Shown one piece after another: positions 10,893 through 23,700 of a DNA stretch of 64,000 nucleotides (the first letter of the stretch is position 1; each line of letters starts with the position of its first letter). The position numbers and the translations under genes are program-made. The notes below the pieces were generated by a model. The model did not search any database and was not told where the DNA came from. It saw only the letters and a list, made by a program, of their open reading frames with translations. Source of the DNA: Lactarius indigo (Eukaryota > Basidiomycota > Agaricomycetes > Russulales > Russulaceae); the NCBI GenBank assembly GCA_025766275.1, contig JAFKAC010000001.1:3596001-3660000 (forward strand), read 5' to 3'.

Positions 10893-10903
10893 AAGACAAG
10901 TCT
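10893..10903 (+). promoter_or_regulatory. Self-primer binding site of B
   Basis: AAGACAAGTCT, two bases after the LTR end, is the exact complement of AGACTTGTCTT at 10651-10661 in the LTR. The sequence differs from A, C and D but matches its own LTR perfectly. Confidence 0.82.
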
Positions 10904-11125
10904 ACAGAACTGCTAGTCAACCTGACGAAGCACAGAAGACAACCTCCCTACCCATATCAAAGGTGCAGCCCTTTGGGAAGAAATTGACAACAAGGAAGGC
11001 TATTCGGTTTACAATAACCTAGGCAATCAATACCTCGCCATCAAATACTGAAGAATCCACTCAGCAGTGGTACTTCATAGGACAAGACAGCAGAACTGGA
11101 CATTGGGTCACAACTAGCACAGTAC

Positions 11126-11634
11126 TGTTACGCTCCACTGGTGTTAGTCTGACTTGGACTCAGAATGGCGTATACAACTTAGCAAAGATCAGGTGAATGG
11201 GGATCACATGTCAACCCAACGCAAGCTGAACAGGGGCTCGATAGGCACACGCTGCAGCAAAAAGGAAAGAGTACTACCCCTTGGTAGGTAGAAGTGGAAG
11301 CACACTTAGTCAAAGACTAAGGCAGACAGGAGATGAGTCAAGATAGTGGATTGAAGAAGACCAAGATGGGGACTCTTGGTCTTCTAGGATGACTACTTAT
11401 ACAAATACACACGGGCTTTAAAGCGCTGCTAGAATCATAATTAACCAGTAGCATAACTAGCTCAAACCCTAGTACAGCTATCCTAGGAATGAGTCATACA
11501 CAAGTCACAATCACATGTAACCTATTGTGCTGACTGATGCTGATGTAAGAGTCCATGACTAATATCAATACTGGACCGTAGTCATAATTGGTCATGAGTC
11601 ATATATGATAAGTCATTCAGTCCATACTGTAACA
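11126..11634 (-). repeat. Solo LTR of the D family, TSD AGTAC
   Basis: 509-bp minus-strand copy of the D-type LTR (TGTTACAGTATGGAC...GGAGCGTAACA), flanked by perfect AGTAC duplications (11121-11125 and 11635-11639). It keeps an intact ATCTTGGTCTT self-primer, the ancestral form of the 11-mer that has mutated in both LTRs of D. It interrupts the N-terminal Gag segment of B. Confidence 0.9.
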
Positions 11635-13012
11635 AGTACCCACATCCTACAATCTAGGGAGACCTTCAAAGCCACAGCACATCACCGCAATAAAGGCTGG
11701 AGATAGTCCTGCACCTGGACATACTCAAAGCTCCAGCACAAAGACTGGTGACATTTACAGTTTGGCAACAGCAATGAGTACAACAGCCACAGTGTTAATG
11801 TTGGCAGGCACGAAAGCCCTGACTCATGCCCCCTCATTCTTTAGCAAGCCAGGCAAAGGACTTGGGATGCCCAGAGAAGGCCCACCAAATTCAGGAGGTG
11901 GGGGAGGCTCTGGAGGACCACTAGCTGGGCCACCAGGGGGAGGTGTGCCTGGGGGTGGGGGACCCCCTGGTATAGGTGCCATACCAGGTGGGGGAGGCGG
12001 AGGTGGTGGCAATGGAAAGTTAGGGGGCAATCCTCCTTCTGATTTCAATGGTGATTCGTGCCCTTGTGGACACTTTCATGAACGAGTTTAACCTTTACCA
12101 AATTGCCAACATCAATGCCGATCAGATGGTGAACCCCATGAAAAGAGCTGCATTAATGCTTGGGTTCATCAAAGGACCAAATGTCAAGGACTGGACCAAG
12201 AAATGGACAACTTGGATGATAGGGGAATTCCAGACTGGAAGACCCACCACCAACGAACACTACTGGACTGAAATCTCTCAAGGATTTCAACTCACATTCC
12301 AGGACTCAGGAGCCAGAGAAAGGGCTGAGCATAAACTACAACTTCTCTCATTCATACCAGGAGATGTTGATACATTTATTGTTCAGTTAAAAGCACTGGC
12401 TGTGGAAGCAACCTACAGGCTGGACAACAAACCCACCCTGTCCCTCTACACAGCCAAACTCCCATTCAAGATTGTGGATCATATCTACAAGGATGTCCAC
12501 CCCATCACCTTCCATGACTGGGCAGAAGCAACATGCCAGTACCACCAGGACAACCTAGTGGTCCAGAATTTGAGGGGTTTTAACAAAGATAAACCCCAGA
12601 AAGGCCAACGATGGTCCCCAAGTCAGTGGGCCAAAATCCTGGGGATGAAACTCCCCACTCCCAAATCCAATGCAATGGATACCAGAGCCAATTGATCCCG
12701 ATCCAATAGAAAGGCAAAGGGTAGAGTTGCTTCTACAGAAGAACCAGAGCAACGATGCAGAGAATTCAGGTGCTACAATTGTAACAAGGAAGGACATATG
12801 GCCAGGAACTGTCCAACCAAAGCACCCAAAACAAGCATCAAATCCAAGAAGGCTGACGTCGAAAGTGATGAAGAAGGCAAAGACAACAAGGAAGGCAACA
12901 AGACTGAAGTCACCTGTGCCTTCATCAAAGCTGGCCAGTCTATGGAGTTGAAAGCCAAGCTCAAACTTATGAAAGAAGCAATTGAGGCAATGGTGGGGAG
13001 GCCCAGTGAGGC

Positions 13013-13019
13013 AGATTTT
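13013..13019 (+). promoter_or_regulatory. -1 frameshift heptamer AGATTTT between gag and pol (B)
   Basis: In the gag frame this reads A|GAT|TTT, directly before the gag stop TGA (13020-13022). Pol continues in the -1 frame (FLIGATPMVWV, matching FLGHLNLSVWV in A). The first triplet is not homopolymeric, so this is weaker than the GGGTTTT of A and D. Confidence 0.55.
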
Positions 13020-13022
13020 TGA

Positions 13023-16000
13023 TAGGTGCAACCCCAATGGTCTGGGTGCACACCTTGGGTTTGAAAGATGTGTTTACTAGCAAATATTGATCACTGAATA
13101 TACCAACAATTATCCAGTCATCACACAAAATGGCCGAAAAGATAGTCCTTGTAGATTCCAGGGCAACAGACAATTTCATCAGCGAGAAGCTGTTGAAGAC
13201 AATGAAGATAGGGAAGGCACCCCTTTGACACCAGAGAACCATCAAAAATATTGATGGAACAGGAAACAAGGCAGGCAACATCCGGCACTATGTTGACCTA
13301 CAAGTACAAGCAGGACCAAAGAATCAAGATATGCGATTTTTGGTCACAGACCTAGGCAACGACGATATTGTCCTAGGATACCCCTGGTTGGCAGCATTCA
13401 AGCCTGTCATCAGATGGAAAGATGCAGTCCTTGATCCAGAAATGCAACCACTAGCAATCAAGACATTAGGACTCAACATGGACCAGGAAGTAACATGCAT
13501 CTGAAAAGCGTGGGTCTGGAAAGCAGAAGCCCTGGCAGAACCAGGAGAAGAAATCTTTGTCTTCTGTGTAGAGGAAGAAAAGATTCGACAAACATCCACC
13601 TCCACAGAAATGGCCATAAAAGCATTACCCAAAGAAGAGAAGACCTGGGACCAGATAGTCCCAAAGCATTATCACAAATACAAGAAGGTCTTCTCAGAAG
13701 AACAGGCCAAGCAATTTCCCAAACACCAACCTTGGGATATTGCTATTCGAACTGGTAAAGGATGCCCCCACCATATTGGACTGCAAAATATATACCCCCT
13801 ATCACTCGAAGACCAGAAGAAACTTGAAGAATACATATGAGAAAATCTGGAAAAAGGGTATATTCAACCATTGCACTCACAATATGCATCCCCCTTCTTT
13901 TTTGTAGGAAAGAAGGACGGCAAGTCAAGACCAGTGGTGGATTACAGGAAGATCAATTTGTATATGGTGCCAGACAGATATCCCCTTCCCCTGATACAAG
14001 AACTGGTGGATAAAGTACAGGATTCAAGGCTCTATATGAAGATGGATGTACGAACTGGATATAACAACATACTATTTAGGGAGGGCAACGAACACAAAGC
14101 TGCCTTCAAAACAAACATAGGACTTTTTGAGCCAACAGTAATGCCCTTCGGATTGCGAAACACCCCAGCAGTATTTCAGCGAATAATGAACACACAATTC
14201 GCAGACATTATCACAACTGACAAGTAATCATCTACATGGACGACATACTAGTGGCAACACCCAACAACATACCCAAGCACAGGAAAATGGTGTGCAGGGT
14301 GCTAGACAGGCTCGAAAAGCTGGACTTATATCTCAAACCATCAAAATGCCAGTTTGAAGTCAGGAAAATCGAATTCTTGGGAGTAATACTGGAAAATGGC
14401 ACAGTAACCATGGATCCGATCAAAGTTGCAGGAGTACAAGACTGGAAAACCCCTAAAACAGTCAAGGAAATACAACAGTTCCTGGGATTTTGCAACTTTT
14501 ATCAACGATTCATCAAAGGATTTTCACATACAGCCAAGGCATTGAATAATTTGCTCAAAAAGGACACCAAATGGACATGGACACAGAAAGAGCAAGACAC
14601 CTTTGATACCTTGAAAAGACTAATATGCGAAGAACCAGTATTACTCCAGCCTGACCAAAGAAAACCATTTAAAGTAGAAGTTGATGCATCAAATTACACA
14701 ATCGGTGTGGTACTTATGCAAAGAGATGACAAGAATGTGGCACACCCAGTGGCCTTTTTCTCCAAAACATTAAATGAAGCCCAAAGGAACTATGATGTCT
14801 ATAACAAAGAACTATTGGGCCTACATGAAATGTTCAAACATTGGAGACAATACTTGCACCAGGTGGCACACAAAGTCAAGGTATACACCAATCACACCAA
14901 CTTACTCTATTGGAAAAACCCCAGAGATCACAATAGAAGGGTAGCAAGATGGCATGCAGAACTAATGGACTATGACTTTGAATTGGTACACATTGCAGGC
15001 AAGAAAAATGGAAGGGCAGACACCCTCTCAAGAAGACCTGACTACAACCAAGGAGAAGAAGATAACTGGCAGCTAGTAGTGCTGCCCCCAGAAGTATTTG
15101 CCAAAGTGGCAGGAAGCAAAGAAGCAAACCCCAATAACCAAGAAGAGTGGGAACACTATTGCAACAGAATCAATCCGCAGGATTTCCAGCCAATAATGGA
15201 ACGAGTGGAGGACGATCAGCAGATGGAAGAAAGCCTCAAAAGGATACAAAAGTGGGCAAAAACATTCCAGCTGACAAAGGAAGGTCCTATATGGACAAAG
15301 GACAATCAGATCATTGTTGCCAGAGACAATGATCTTAAGCGGGGGGTAATTTCCCTTTTCATGACACTCCCTCTGCCAGCCACCCTGGAATCACAAACAC
15401 CTACCAGTTAGCAAACAAGGATGTATGGTGGCCAGGAATGAAGAATGACATCAAGCAGTATGTTAAAGGATGTGCCAAGTGTCAGGAAAACAAGATAAAC
15501 ACTACACACAAGAAACCAGGATTAATCCCCATCATGCCAGAACACGCACTCCCTTTTCAGACAGTTGCAATGGATTTCATCACAAAATTGCCAGAAGCAG
15601 GAGGATTTGACACCATCCTCACAATCACCAATCATGATTGCAGCAAGGTGGCAATATTCATTCCTTGCAAGGAAAAAAATTACGGCAGAAGGAGTGGTGG
15701 AACTCTATGCACAACACGTGTACCCAAGGTTTGGAGTACCCAAGAAGATTATCTCAGGTTGAGATACAAGATTTACATCAAGATACACTACGGGATTGTG
15801 CAAGGCACTAGGAATCAAACAAAACATATCCACCACCTATCACCCCCGAACAGATGGACAATCGGAAAGAACAAATCAGTGGCTGGAGCAGTATCTTTGA
15901 TTCTGGTGTAATGAAGAACAGAACGACTGGCACAAGTGGGTCCCATTTGCAGAATTCAGACACAACCAGTGGCCAAGTGAAACAACAAGAAAATCCCCAT

Positions 16001-16660
16001 TTGACCTACTAATGGGATACACACTGAAACTGACTTGGACCACCAGAAGCAATGTGCCCGCAGTCACAGAAAGATTGGAAGAACTAGAGAAGATCAGAAC
16101 AGAAGTGCAAAACAATATAGAAAAGGCACAAAAAGTGATGGCGATGAAACACCAAAGAACAAAGTTCACGCCATATAAAGAAGGAGAAGAAGTTTGGATA
16201 GAAGGAACAAATATCAAAACAATCTATCCATCAGCAAAACTATCTCCAAAGAGATATGGGCCATTCAAGATAATGGGAAAACTATCAGACACAGTGTACC
16301 AAGTGGAGCTACCATGGCAATGGAAGATCCACAATGTGTTCCATGCCAACCTTCTAACCCCATATAGGGAAATGGAACTCCACGGGCCAAACTATACCTG
16401 AGCAGCACCTGATATGATACAAGGGGAACCAGAATACAAAGTCGAGAAGATTCTAGATATGAAGCCACGAGGTAGAGGGTGCAAGATGCACTACCCAATC
16501 AAGTGGAAGGGGTATCCCACGAGTGACAACTCTTGGGAACCAGAAGAAAATTTACACACGGATGACATGATAGCAGACTTTAAGCAGAGATTAAAAGGCA
16601 AGAACAAGCAGATAAAAAGGGTGTATGTAGAGGATGGGATGACTCATCCCCTCTTCCACA
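13023..16660 (+). pseudogene. pol: Pol of element B: protease, RT, RNase H, integrase, chromodomain
   Basis: The protease has DSR in place of DSG (13151-13165), probably dead. LGYPWL is at about 13375. RT runs from 13700 to 14500 with VVDYRKIN and an intact YMDD (14234-14245). RNase H has DASNYTIG and AQRNYDVYNKELL. The 391-codon open stretch 14236-15411 is the longest in any gypsy element here. The integrase has GCAKCQ, VAMDFITKLP and a GQSERTNQWLEQYL segment (about 15860), interrupted near 15400, 15700 and 15900. Then come a GPY-type tail and a chromodomain at 16430-16600 (HYPIKWKGYPTSDNSWEP). TGA replaces an expected Arg at 13838 and 16399. Confidence 0.9.
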
Positions 16661-17455
16661 AATTCGTTGCTCAACTACTCTTACTACTCACACTCTGCTC
16701 CTGCATCATGTCCACTTACTCGGCCCCAAACCCCCCTACCTCTGGCTTGGAAGTCCCCTCTCAATCCCTGTCACCAGTCTCAGCCCCCGATAATTCCCCT
16801 GCTAGCCCAGTTGAGGTGATCATTACGGCCACAGAGAGCACCATCATAGAAGAGATCCCACCTCAGTTGGGCAGGCGAACACTACCCATTGAAGAAGAAT
16901 CAGTCATTGACTACAAGAGCATAGTTGATGAAGAAGAATCCGACAAGGCCTGAGTTGGATACATCCCCAATGACCCATGCAGGTGCATGTTCTACCCAGT
17001 CTATGTGCTCAACTCCAAGTATGACCCCACCAAGGAGGGCAGCAAGTGTATCAAGCTAGCCCCCTACATCAAGTATACTGTGGACTACACTATGGTCCAT
17101 GGTACAGAAGGAAAGGGCAAGGAGGTACGCACTATACCTGTCCAGGTAGGAAGGAGTACAAGAGGGTGGAAGAAGATGACACTTGAAGCATGGCAAGAGT
17201 TGCGGAGGGGAGCCCCCCAGGAGTTCGTGGTCAACGAAGCTCTGCTAATGGAGGGCGACCCTAGACTCACTGGAGAAGTTAATCGGTATAGGGGGAAGCA
17301 AGATATCAAGGAGTCTTTGGAGAAGTTGCTGAAGGACACACAAGAACGTGTCAACTCCATCACCAAGGAGTTGGTAGCCAACAACAACGAACTGGCTCAT
17401 TGCATGAGTAGGTTGGAACAAGCAGATGCTCATTCCATCCTAAGTGAGTTGTTTC

Positions 17456-18073
17456 TGATGAACAGTACACATAGAACTATATTCACAGTGGACTAGGGGA
17501 CTATGGTGAGATATAGAGGTGACTGGAAGCAGAGGTGGACAGGGGAGTCTTGCAGGTAAAGCAGGAGAAGTCTGGCACACAGAGCAGTGAGGAACTGATC
17601 ATACAATTGAGAGGATAAGACATACCTGGCACACAGAGCAGTGAGGAACTGATGTGGACCAGGAGCGTACAAGCCTACTACTTATACTATACAGGAGGGT
17701 GACACTACTACAAGGTGAGTAACAGAGTGTCACAGAATACAAGGGATGCATTGTTCTATAACAGGACAAAGGAGTGTGTGTAAAGAGAACAAGGTGTGCA
17801 AGAACAAGAAAAGTCCAGACCAAATGATATCATAGTGACATCATAATAAGCATAGTGCTAAAAGGAGAACAAGAGATGGAGTACAATGAAGAGTCCAGAG
17901 TAGTCTACACGATGTCATTGTACAGTGATGTCATACATGACGCAATGATAAGCACTAGATTGTACAGATCAAATGTAAGTAATCTACAAGTCCAATTAAT
18001 CTAATCTAGAGCAGTCCATGCTGCAAGTCTGGTCTGTGTGAGCTGCTAAGTGCACAAGGGTCACTTATCAACA
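17456..18073 (-). repeat. Solo LTR, family 1 (long form), TSD GTTTC
   Basis: 618 bp, flanked by perfect GTTTC (17451-17455 and 18074-18078). On the sense (minus) strand it carries the extra 54-bp segment GTATGTCTTATCC...GTGTGCCAG after TGTGTGCCAG, which short copies lack. It interrupts the coiled-coil part of ORF3 of B. Confidence 0.92.
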
Positions 18074-18108
18074 GTTTCTATGTGCCTTCCCCCCTATCCC
18101 ACACCCTC

Positions 18109-18744
18109 TGATGAACAGCATAGACATAACCAGGACTCACAGAGGCAAAGAGTCTGTGGTGAGATACTAGTGGCAAGCTGGTTAGCAGCAGAGGGGAATG
18201 TCAAACAGTGAAGCAGAGGGTGTCTGGCACACTAGCAGTGAGAACTGATGTTGGTTATATTAGAGGGAAGGGAGCTTACCTGGCACACAAGCAGTGAGAA
18301 CTGATGTGGACCAGAAGCGTACATGGTACTCTACTTATACACTTTCTGATAGTGACATTGTACAAGGGATGTAACACTAAGTCACGTAGTACAAGGAAGT
18401 ATTGTTCTACAAATGGACAAAGGAGTGGACATTCTGAGAACAAAGGAAGAAGGAATAAGGAGAGTCCAGAAGTAAATGATATCATAGTGACATCATAATA
18501 AGGATATAATAAGGATAAAGCTAAGTACAGAACAAAGGAAAGTACAAAGGCATTATACAATGCAGAGTCTGGATGTGTGATGTCATAGAAGTACAGTGAT
18601 GTCATGTATGACGCAATGATAAGTCCAGATTGTACAGATCAAATAATATCTAATCTACAAGTCCTGTGTATCTAATCTAAAGCAGTCCATGCTGCAAGTC
18701 TGGTCCGTACGAGCCACTAAGTCCGCAAGGGTCACTTATCAACA
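18109..18744 (-). repeat. Solo LTR, family 1 (long form)
   Basis: 636 bp, only 35 bp from the previous copy. Flanks CCCTC (18104-18108) and CTCTC (18745-18749) match at 4 of 5 bases. On the sense strand the extra segment begins GTAAGCTCCCTTCC and ends TGCCAG. Confidence 0.88.
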
Positions 18745-19338
18745 CTCTCCTCTTCGATCCCCCCAATCCACACACCTTCCACTTCCCCCACAAGTGGGTG
18801 GACCAGTGGAATATCTGTCCTTCCATGACAAAGGAACCTGCACTGAAGTCCCCGGTAAACACAAGAGATGCTTCAACTGCAAAAAGCACAGACACCTGAT
18901 CTGTGAATGTCCCAAGAGGAAGCATAGTAACAAATGCACACACTATGGAGGTATTGAACACACTAGCAAACACTGCCCCACTAGAATTATTGGAGCAGGG
19001 GAAGACAAGGAAGGACACCACTGAAGAGTCCTCCATGGCCAATTACACCAGTCCTTTCGCAGCCCTAGTCTCTCAGCCAGAGATGTCATTGGCTGAGCAA
19101 CTTGGCCTTCTTGACCATCAAGAATGGGTGCCCAGTCACTGCACCAGTTGTGGACATGTAGGCCCAGGACACACCTTACTGGGGTGTCCAGTTTATGAGA
19201 GGTGCTTCAAGTGCAAGGGGACAGGGAGCTATGGGTACATCAATCATCATATGTGCCTTGCTAACCGTTTCACCCAAGACGAAGATGTGGATATGGACCA
19301 CAATGATTGTGACTACGACCTCTACTGGAATAACAGAG

Positions 19339-19541
19339 TGTTATTTGTGGCTAGAGCGTCGTTGTTTCACCTATTCTGTGACTGTACATTGCTCTAAGTC
19401 GAGTTACCTTATTTAGATATGCTTAGTCAGGTTGATATATCCTGCAGAGGACGGAAAATATCCCTTTAGACTTATATCCTCCTCTGCAGTCCCCTTGTGT
19501 CCTCTGTGACTCAAGGGCCCTCTATAGGTCCCATTCTAACA
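19339..19541 (+). repeat. 5' LTR of the copia element
   Basis: 203 bp, TGTTATTTGTGGCTAG...CCCATTCTAACA. It contains a perfect 10-bp inverted repeat CTGCAGAGGA/TCCTCTGCAG (19442-19451 and 19480-19489). GGTTATGGGCCCTGCC follows directly and is the probable primer site; the tRNA was not identified. Confidence 0.88.
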
Positions 19542-19718
19542 GGTTATGGGCCCTGCCCTGCGACTTAACTGATCCTTGCTGTCATTCCTGCTGCTCTCTT
19601 TGCTCTCAGCTCTCCACACTCATTCCAATCACTCCAATCAACTCCATTCATTTCCTACTCTTCCATTCATCCAAATCTCTCCATTCCTTTCCATTCCATC
19701 GCCCACATCGCCCTCAAC

Positions 19719-20705
19719 ATGTCCACATCTAGAGATACCTCTATCTCGTCCATTTCTCCTCTCACAACCGAAAACTATCGCCTCTGGGCCGATGATATCA
19801 AGTCCTGGCTACAGCTCAATGGCCTTTGGCGATTGGTTTCTGGTTCAGAGAAGAAACCAGCTGGAAAACCCAAAGTCCTGGACTCTAAGGGCAATGTCCT
19901 CACTCCTGCTACGCCTCCAGACGAGGATAAGCTGGAGAGATGGGAGGTTAAGGCTGAAAGGGCTGCTGGAGCTCTCAAGACTGCTATGTCTCATGAACTC
20001 AGGGTGCTTATTAGGGACTGTGAAGACGACCCCATTGCTATCTGGGACACCCACAAGGCCTCCTTTGTCCAACAGCGAACTGCCCCTCGCTTCAATGCCT
20101 ATCACACACTCCTATCCACCCAGAAAGACGACTCAGAGTCCCTGGAATCACTCATTAACAAGGTGGATGAGCAGATTAGGGTCATAAAGTCGCTCTCACC
20201 CTCCTCCTTCACCCTGGACAACCTCTATGACGAGCTGGCTGTCATGGCTATCATTAGGGCGCTCCCACAATCATTTGATGAAGTTGTGCGCACAATTTCG
20301 GTCCTGGACAAGTTTGACAAGCAATCTGTGATCCAATCGCTCAGGAACATGGATCAGACCCGTTCTAACCTATCTGGCACCTCATCAGCGTTCTCAGCAT
20401 CATCCACAGCGTCTAAATCACGCCCTAAGGCCCCCTCAACTCCACATGCCACTCCCTCCACTCCCTCCACTCAATCCAGCTCCTCCAGTTGCCCCAAATG
20501 CGACTTCTGCTCTCACTTGGGCCACATTGAGGCCAAATACTTCCTCAAGGACCGCCTCATGCGTCAGATCAACCCCCCTTCGTCTTCCACAGCTTCACCT
20601 GCCACCATCTCGTCTCAGTCACCTCCAGAAGCTCCACAGTCCGCTTCAGCTGCATCAGCAAGTGCCCTATTTTCTGCTCTCCAGAACGACTCTCACACTT
20701 CCTGA
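19719..20705 (+). CDS. gag: Copia Gag (UBN2-type), ends at an in-frame TGA
   Basis: 328 codons from ATG 19719, the first ATG of the long frame, about 180 bp after the LTR. The N-terminus has the copia Gag pattern (LTTENYRLWADDIKSWL, IWDTHKASF, ALPQSFDEVV). A Ser/Thr/Pro-rich linker follows, then a degenerate knuckle CPKCDFCSHLGH with Tyr where the last Cys is expected (AKYFL). It ends at TGA 20703-20705. The next codons read NADTGASAHM in the same frame. Copia proteins usually have Trp at this point before the protease, so TGG to TGA is the simplest explanation. Confidence 0.85.
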   Translation: MSTSRDTSISSISPLTTENYRLWADDIKSWLQLNGLWRLVSGSEKKPAGKPKVLDSKGNVLTPATPPDEDKLERWEVKAERAAGALKTAMSHELRVLIRDCEDDPIAIWDTHKASFVQQRTAPRFNAYHTLLSTQKDDSESLESLINKVDEQIRVIKSLSPSSFTLDNLYDELAVMAIIRALPQSFDEVVRTISVLDKFDKQSVIQSLRNMDQTRSNLSGTSSAFSASSTASKSRPKAPSTPHATPSTPSTQSSSSSCPKCDFCSHLGHIEAKYFLKDRLMRQINPPSSSTASPATISSQSPPEAPQSASAASASALFSALQNDSHTS

Positions 20706-23700
20706 AATGCAGACACTGGTGCCTCAGCTCATATGACATTCAATCGTCATTGGATGCGCAATTTGAAGCCGTATAGAGTCGAAATTAGGCTGGCTGATGG
20801 GTCTGTGGTCTATTCCGAAGGGGTGGGGTCGGTCCGCTTCAATCCTGTGGTGAATGGCAAAGAAATGGCACCTCTAGAGCTTACTAATGTCCTATATGTC
20901 CCTGCACTCTGCAGTAATCTATTATCTGTGTTATATCTCACTCTCCATTGCCGTTTCATCATCTCCATTGAGAAGGACACCCTACACTTCATCAGGGACA
21001 ATAGGATTGCCTTTCAAGCGAAGACTGGACCCTCACATGCTGCATATCTGGTGGGGGACACCATTCCAGTGGAGGAATTCGCCTCATTATCATCTGCTAC
21101 CACCCTCCCATTGGACTGGGACCTCTGGCATCGTCGCCTCTGCCACCATCACTTGGCAGGCATCAAGAAGCTGCTCTCAGGCAACCTGGTGATCGGTTTC
21201 AAGCTTGATTCACAAGCAGATCCTGATCCAGTATGTGAAGCTTGCAAAGCTGGCAAGATGCATGCAGATCCCATTCCAACTTCGACCTCCAGAGCCTCAA
21301 AACCGCTTCAATTGGTCCATAGCGACGTCCATGGCCCTGTCAAGGTGTCTACACATCAAGGGTACCGCTATTGGGTCACATTCATCGACGACTTCTCTCG
21401 CTTCAAGGCTGTTTACCTCTTGAAGCGAAAGTCTGAGACATTTGCTGCCTTCAAGCAGTTCAAGTCTTGGGCTGAGAATGTCACTGGAGCGAAACTGGGC
21501 ACTCTGAGGGACGATAAAGGTGGGGAGTACATGTCTGGGGAGTTTGAAGCGTTCTGCATTGAGCATGGCATCCAGAGGCAGCACACTGCCAGGAATCGGC
21601 CTCAGCAGAATGGAGTGGCTGAGAGGGCCAACAGGACGATAGAGGAAGGTGTTATTTCGATGCTGCATGAGTCTGGGATGCCCACAGCCTTCTGGGGCGA
21701 AGCTGTGGCCGCTTTCATTCACACTAGCAACAAACTGGTCACCTCAGCGGTCCCAGGCAGCACACCTCATGAGGCATTCATTGGGAGCAAGCCAGATCTG
21801 TCTAGGCTTCGTGTCTGGGGCTGTACTGCTTATGTGCTGATCCAGAGAGATAAGCGACCACTTGGCAGCCTTGGATCGCACATGGAGAAGTGTGTATTCA
21901 TTGGATACCCTCTAGGATACAAGGGATGGAAGTTCTACAATCCCTTGACCAAGAAGGTGCTCATCTCAGAGAGGGCTGACTTTGAACGCTTTTTCATGCT
22001 CCAGACTCACTCTGTACCCCATCTGCCTCCCCCTCGTCTTGATTCCCTTCTTGACACACCTCCTGCTTCCATTTCGCTCCCAGACTTCTCAGATGACGTT
22101 CTGGATGCTCCATTTGAGTCACAGATGCCAGTTCATGGGGGAGATGGGTCCACTGACTCTGATCTGCCCTCTTTTCCTCCCATTTCGCCTCCAAGCGTCA
22201 CTCCAGCCCCTCTTCACTCACAGACACCTCAGTCCATTTATCATTCACTTCCTCCTTCATCTCCATCACCTTCAACACCTCCAGCTCGTCTCCCTCATCC
22301 TCCTCCTCCTCCCTCTCGTCCCCAGCGCTCCAGACGTCCTAGAGATGAGTGGCTGCCAGAGCAATGGGCTGTTCCAGATCGCTACAAGCAGCCAAGGGAG
22401 CCCACACCAGCAATTGTCTCTTCAGACGAAGATGATGACTCTGATGATCCCCTTGACATCATCCAGGCTGGTGCAGCCTCCACAGCTGAGCCCACATCCT
22501 ACAGTCAGTCCCAACGTCACTCTGATGCAGATCTGTGGCATAAGGCTTGTGAGGAAGAGATGGAGGCTCACAGACTCAATGGCACTTGGGAGATCGTCAA
22601 ATTGCCACCTGGGAAGCGTGCAATTGGCTCTAGATGGTTCATGAAGGTCAAGCACAATGCTGATGGCTCCCTGGACCGGTACAAGGCCAGATTGGTGGCC
22701 AAGGGCTATTCTCAGCATCCTGGTTTTGATTTCAAGGAGACATTTGCTCCAACAGTTCGCTATTCCACCATTCGCATTGTCCTTGCTTTATCAGCCATTG
22801 AAGACCTTGAACTTCGCTCCATTGACATCTCTCATGCTTATCTCAATGGCACTCTGGAGGAAGAGATCTACATGCTGCAGCCTGAGGGATTTGAAGTGGG
22901 CGGTCCAGATCATGTCTGCAAGCTGAGAAAGTCGCTATATGGCTTGAAGCAAGCAGGCAGGGTGTGGAACAAGACCCTTCACTCTGTGCTCACTTCTATG
23001 GGCTTCAATTGCGTCCAATCCGACCATGGGCTGTACATCTACCTCAGGGACGATGTCAGGATCCTAATGCCTGTGTTTGTTGATGATATCACGCTTGCCT
23101 GCAAGGATGGAGCCAAGATTGATTCCATTGTCCAAGAGCTCTCCACTCACTTCAAACTTCGAGATCTTGGCCCTACCACCCAATTACTTGGCCTAGAAAT
23201 CCACAGAGATCGTCCCAATCGTTGCCTTTCCATCTCCCAGAGCCAGTACATCTCCAATCTGCTTCAGGAGCATGGCCTGAGCGATTCCAAGCCTGTCTCC
23301 ACTCCTCTCAACCCTGGGACACGTCTTTCCACCTCCATGTGCCCCCAGAATGATGCAGAAGCCTCAGAAATGCGTCAATACCCCTACATCTCTGTTGTAG
23401 GCTGCCTGATGTATCTGGCAGTCACCACAAGGCCAGACATTGCCTATGCTGCCGGAGTGCTTGCCAGATTCAATTCCAACCCTGGCCCAGCTCATTGGCA
23501 AGCAGCCAAGCATGTGCTTCGCTATTTGAAGGGTACAATCAACCACAAGCTTGTCTACAAGCCTTCCACTTCGCCTGAGCCATTCATCACTTACTCAGAT
23601 GTTGATCATGGTGGTAACCCGGACAATGGCAAGTCAACTGGGGGATATGTGGTCAAGATTGGCTCTGGAGCGGTGTCTTGGAGCTCCAAGTTGCAGCCCT

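Larger units (their letters stand above)
10940..13022 (+). pseudogene. gag: Gag of element B
   Basis: The N-terminal segment (IKGAALWEEIDNKEGYSVYN, 10954-11125) matches C and is split by a D-type solo LTR (11126-11634). A Gly/Pro-rich tract (GGGVPGGGGPPG, 11900-12020) precedes the junction GKLGGNPPSDFNGD, where the frame shifts near 12050. Then come the capsid (MLGFIKGPNVKDW, LLSFIPGDVDTFI, 12048-12690), a TGA at 12693, the CCHC knuckle CYNCNKEGHMARNCP (about 12770-12815) and a basic/acidic tail ending at TGA 13020-13022. It would make the particle and bind RNA. Confidence 0.85.
16708..19338 (+). pseudogene. ORF3 of element B (coiled-coil and zinc-motif protein, split by two solo LTRs)
   Basis: ATG 16708 (MSTYSAPNPPTSG) lies in frame with the pol 3' end. 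A Pro/Ser-rich N-terminus is followed by IDYKSIVDEEE, a compact beta-rich block (CMFYPVYVLNSKYD, VRTIPVQVGRS) and a long helical stretch (IKESLEKLLKDTQERV...LAHCMSRLEQADAHS). Across the solo LTRs at 17456-18073 and 18109-18744 the frame rejoins to two knuckles, CFNCKKHRHLICECP and CTHYGGIEHTSKHCP (about 18865-18980). After a frameshift near 19020 a third motif follows: C-x2-C-x6-H-x5-C-x4-C-x2-C...HH-x-C (19140-19255). The copia insertion cuts the last codons. The same layout occurs in C. I see neither a signal peptide nor a membrane anchor, so a nucleic-acid-binding accessory protein is more likely than an envelope. Confidence 0.72.

Noticed and set aside
10891..10910. tRNA-primed reverse transcription for the gypsy elements
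   Set aside because: The sites after the LTRs do not read like a tRNA 3' end (no TGG start), and each matches its own LTR instead.
11824..12048. Minus-strand Pro-rich frame
   Set aside because: It is the antisense shadow of the Gly-rich tract of gag B.
16640..16710. Hydrophobic stretch (FVAQLLLLLTLCSC) before ORF3 of B as a signal peptide of an envelope protein
   Set aside because: It lies upstream of the conserved ORF3 start, is absent from C, X, A and D, and ORF3 has zinc knuckles rather than a membrane anchor.
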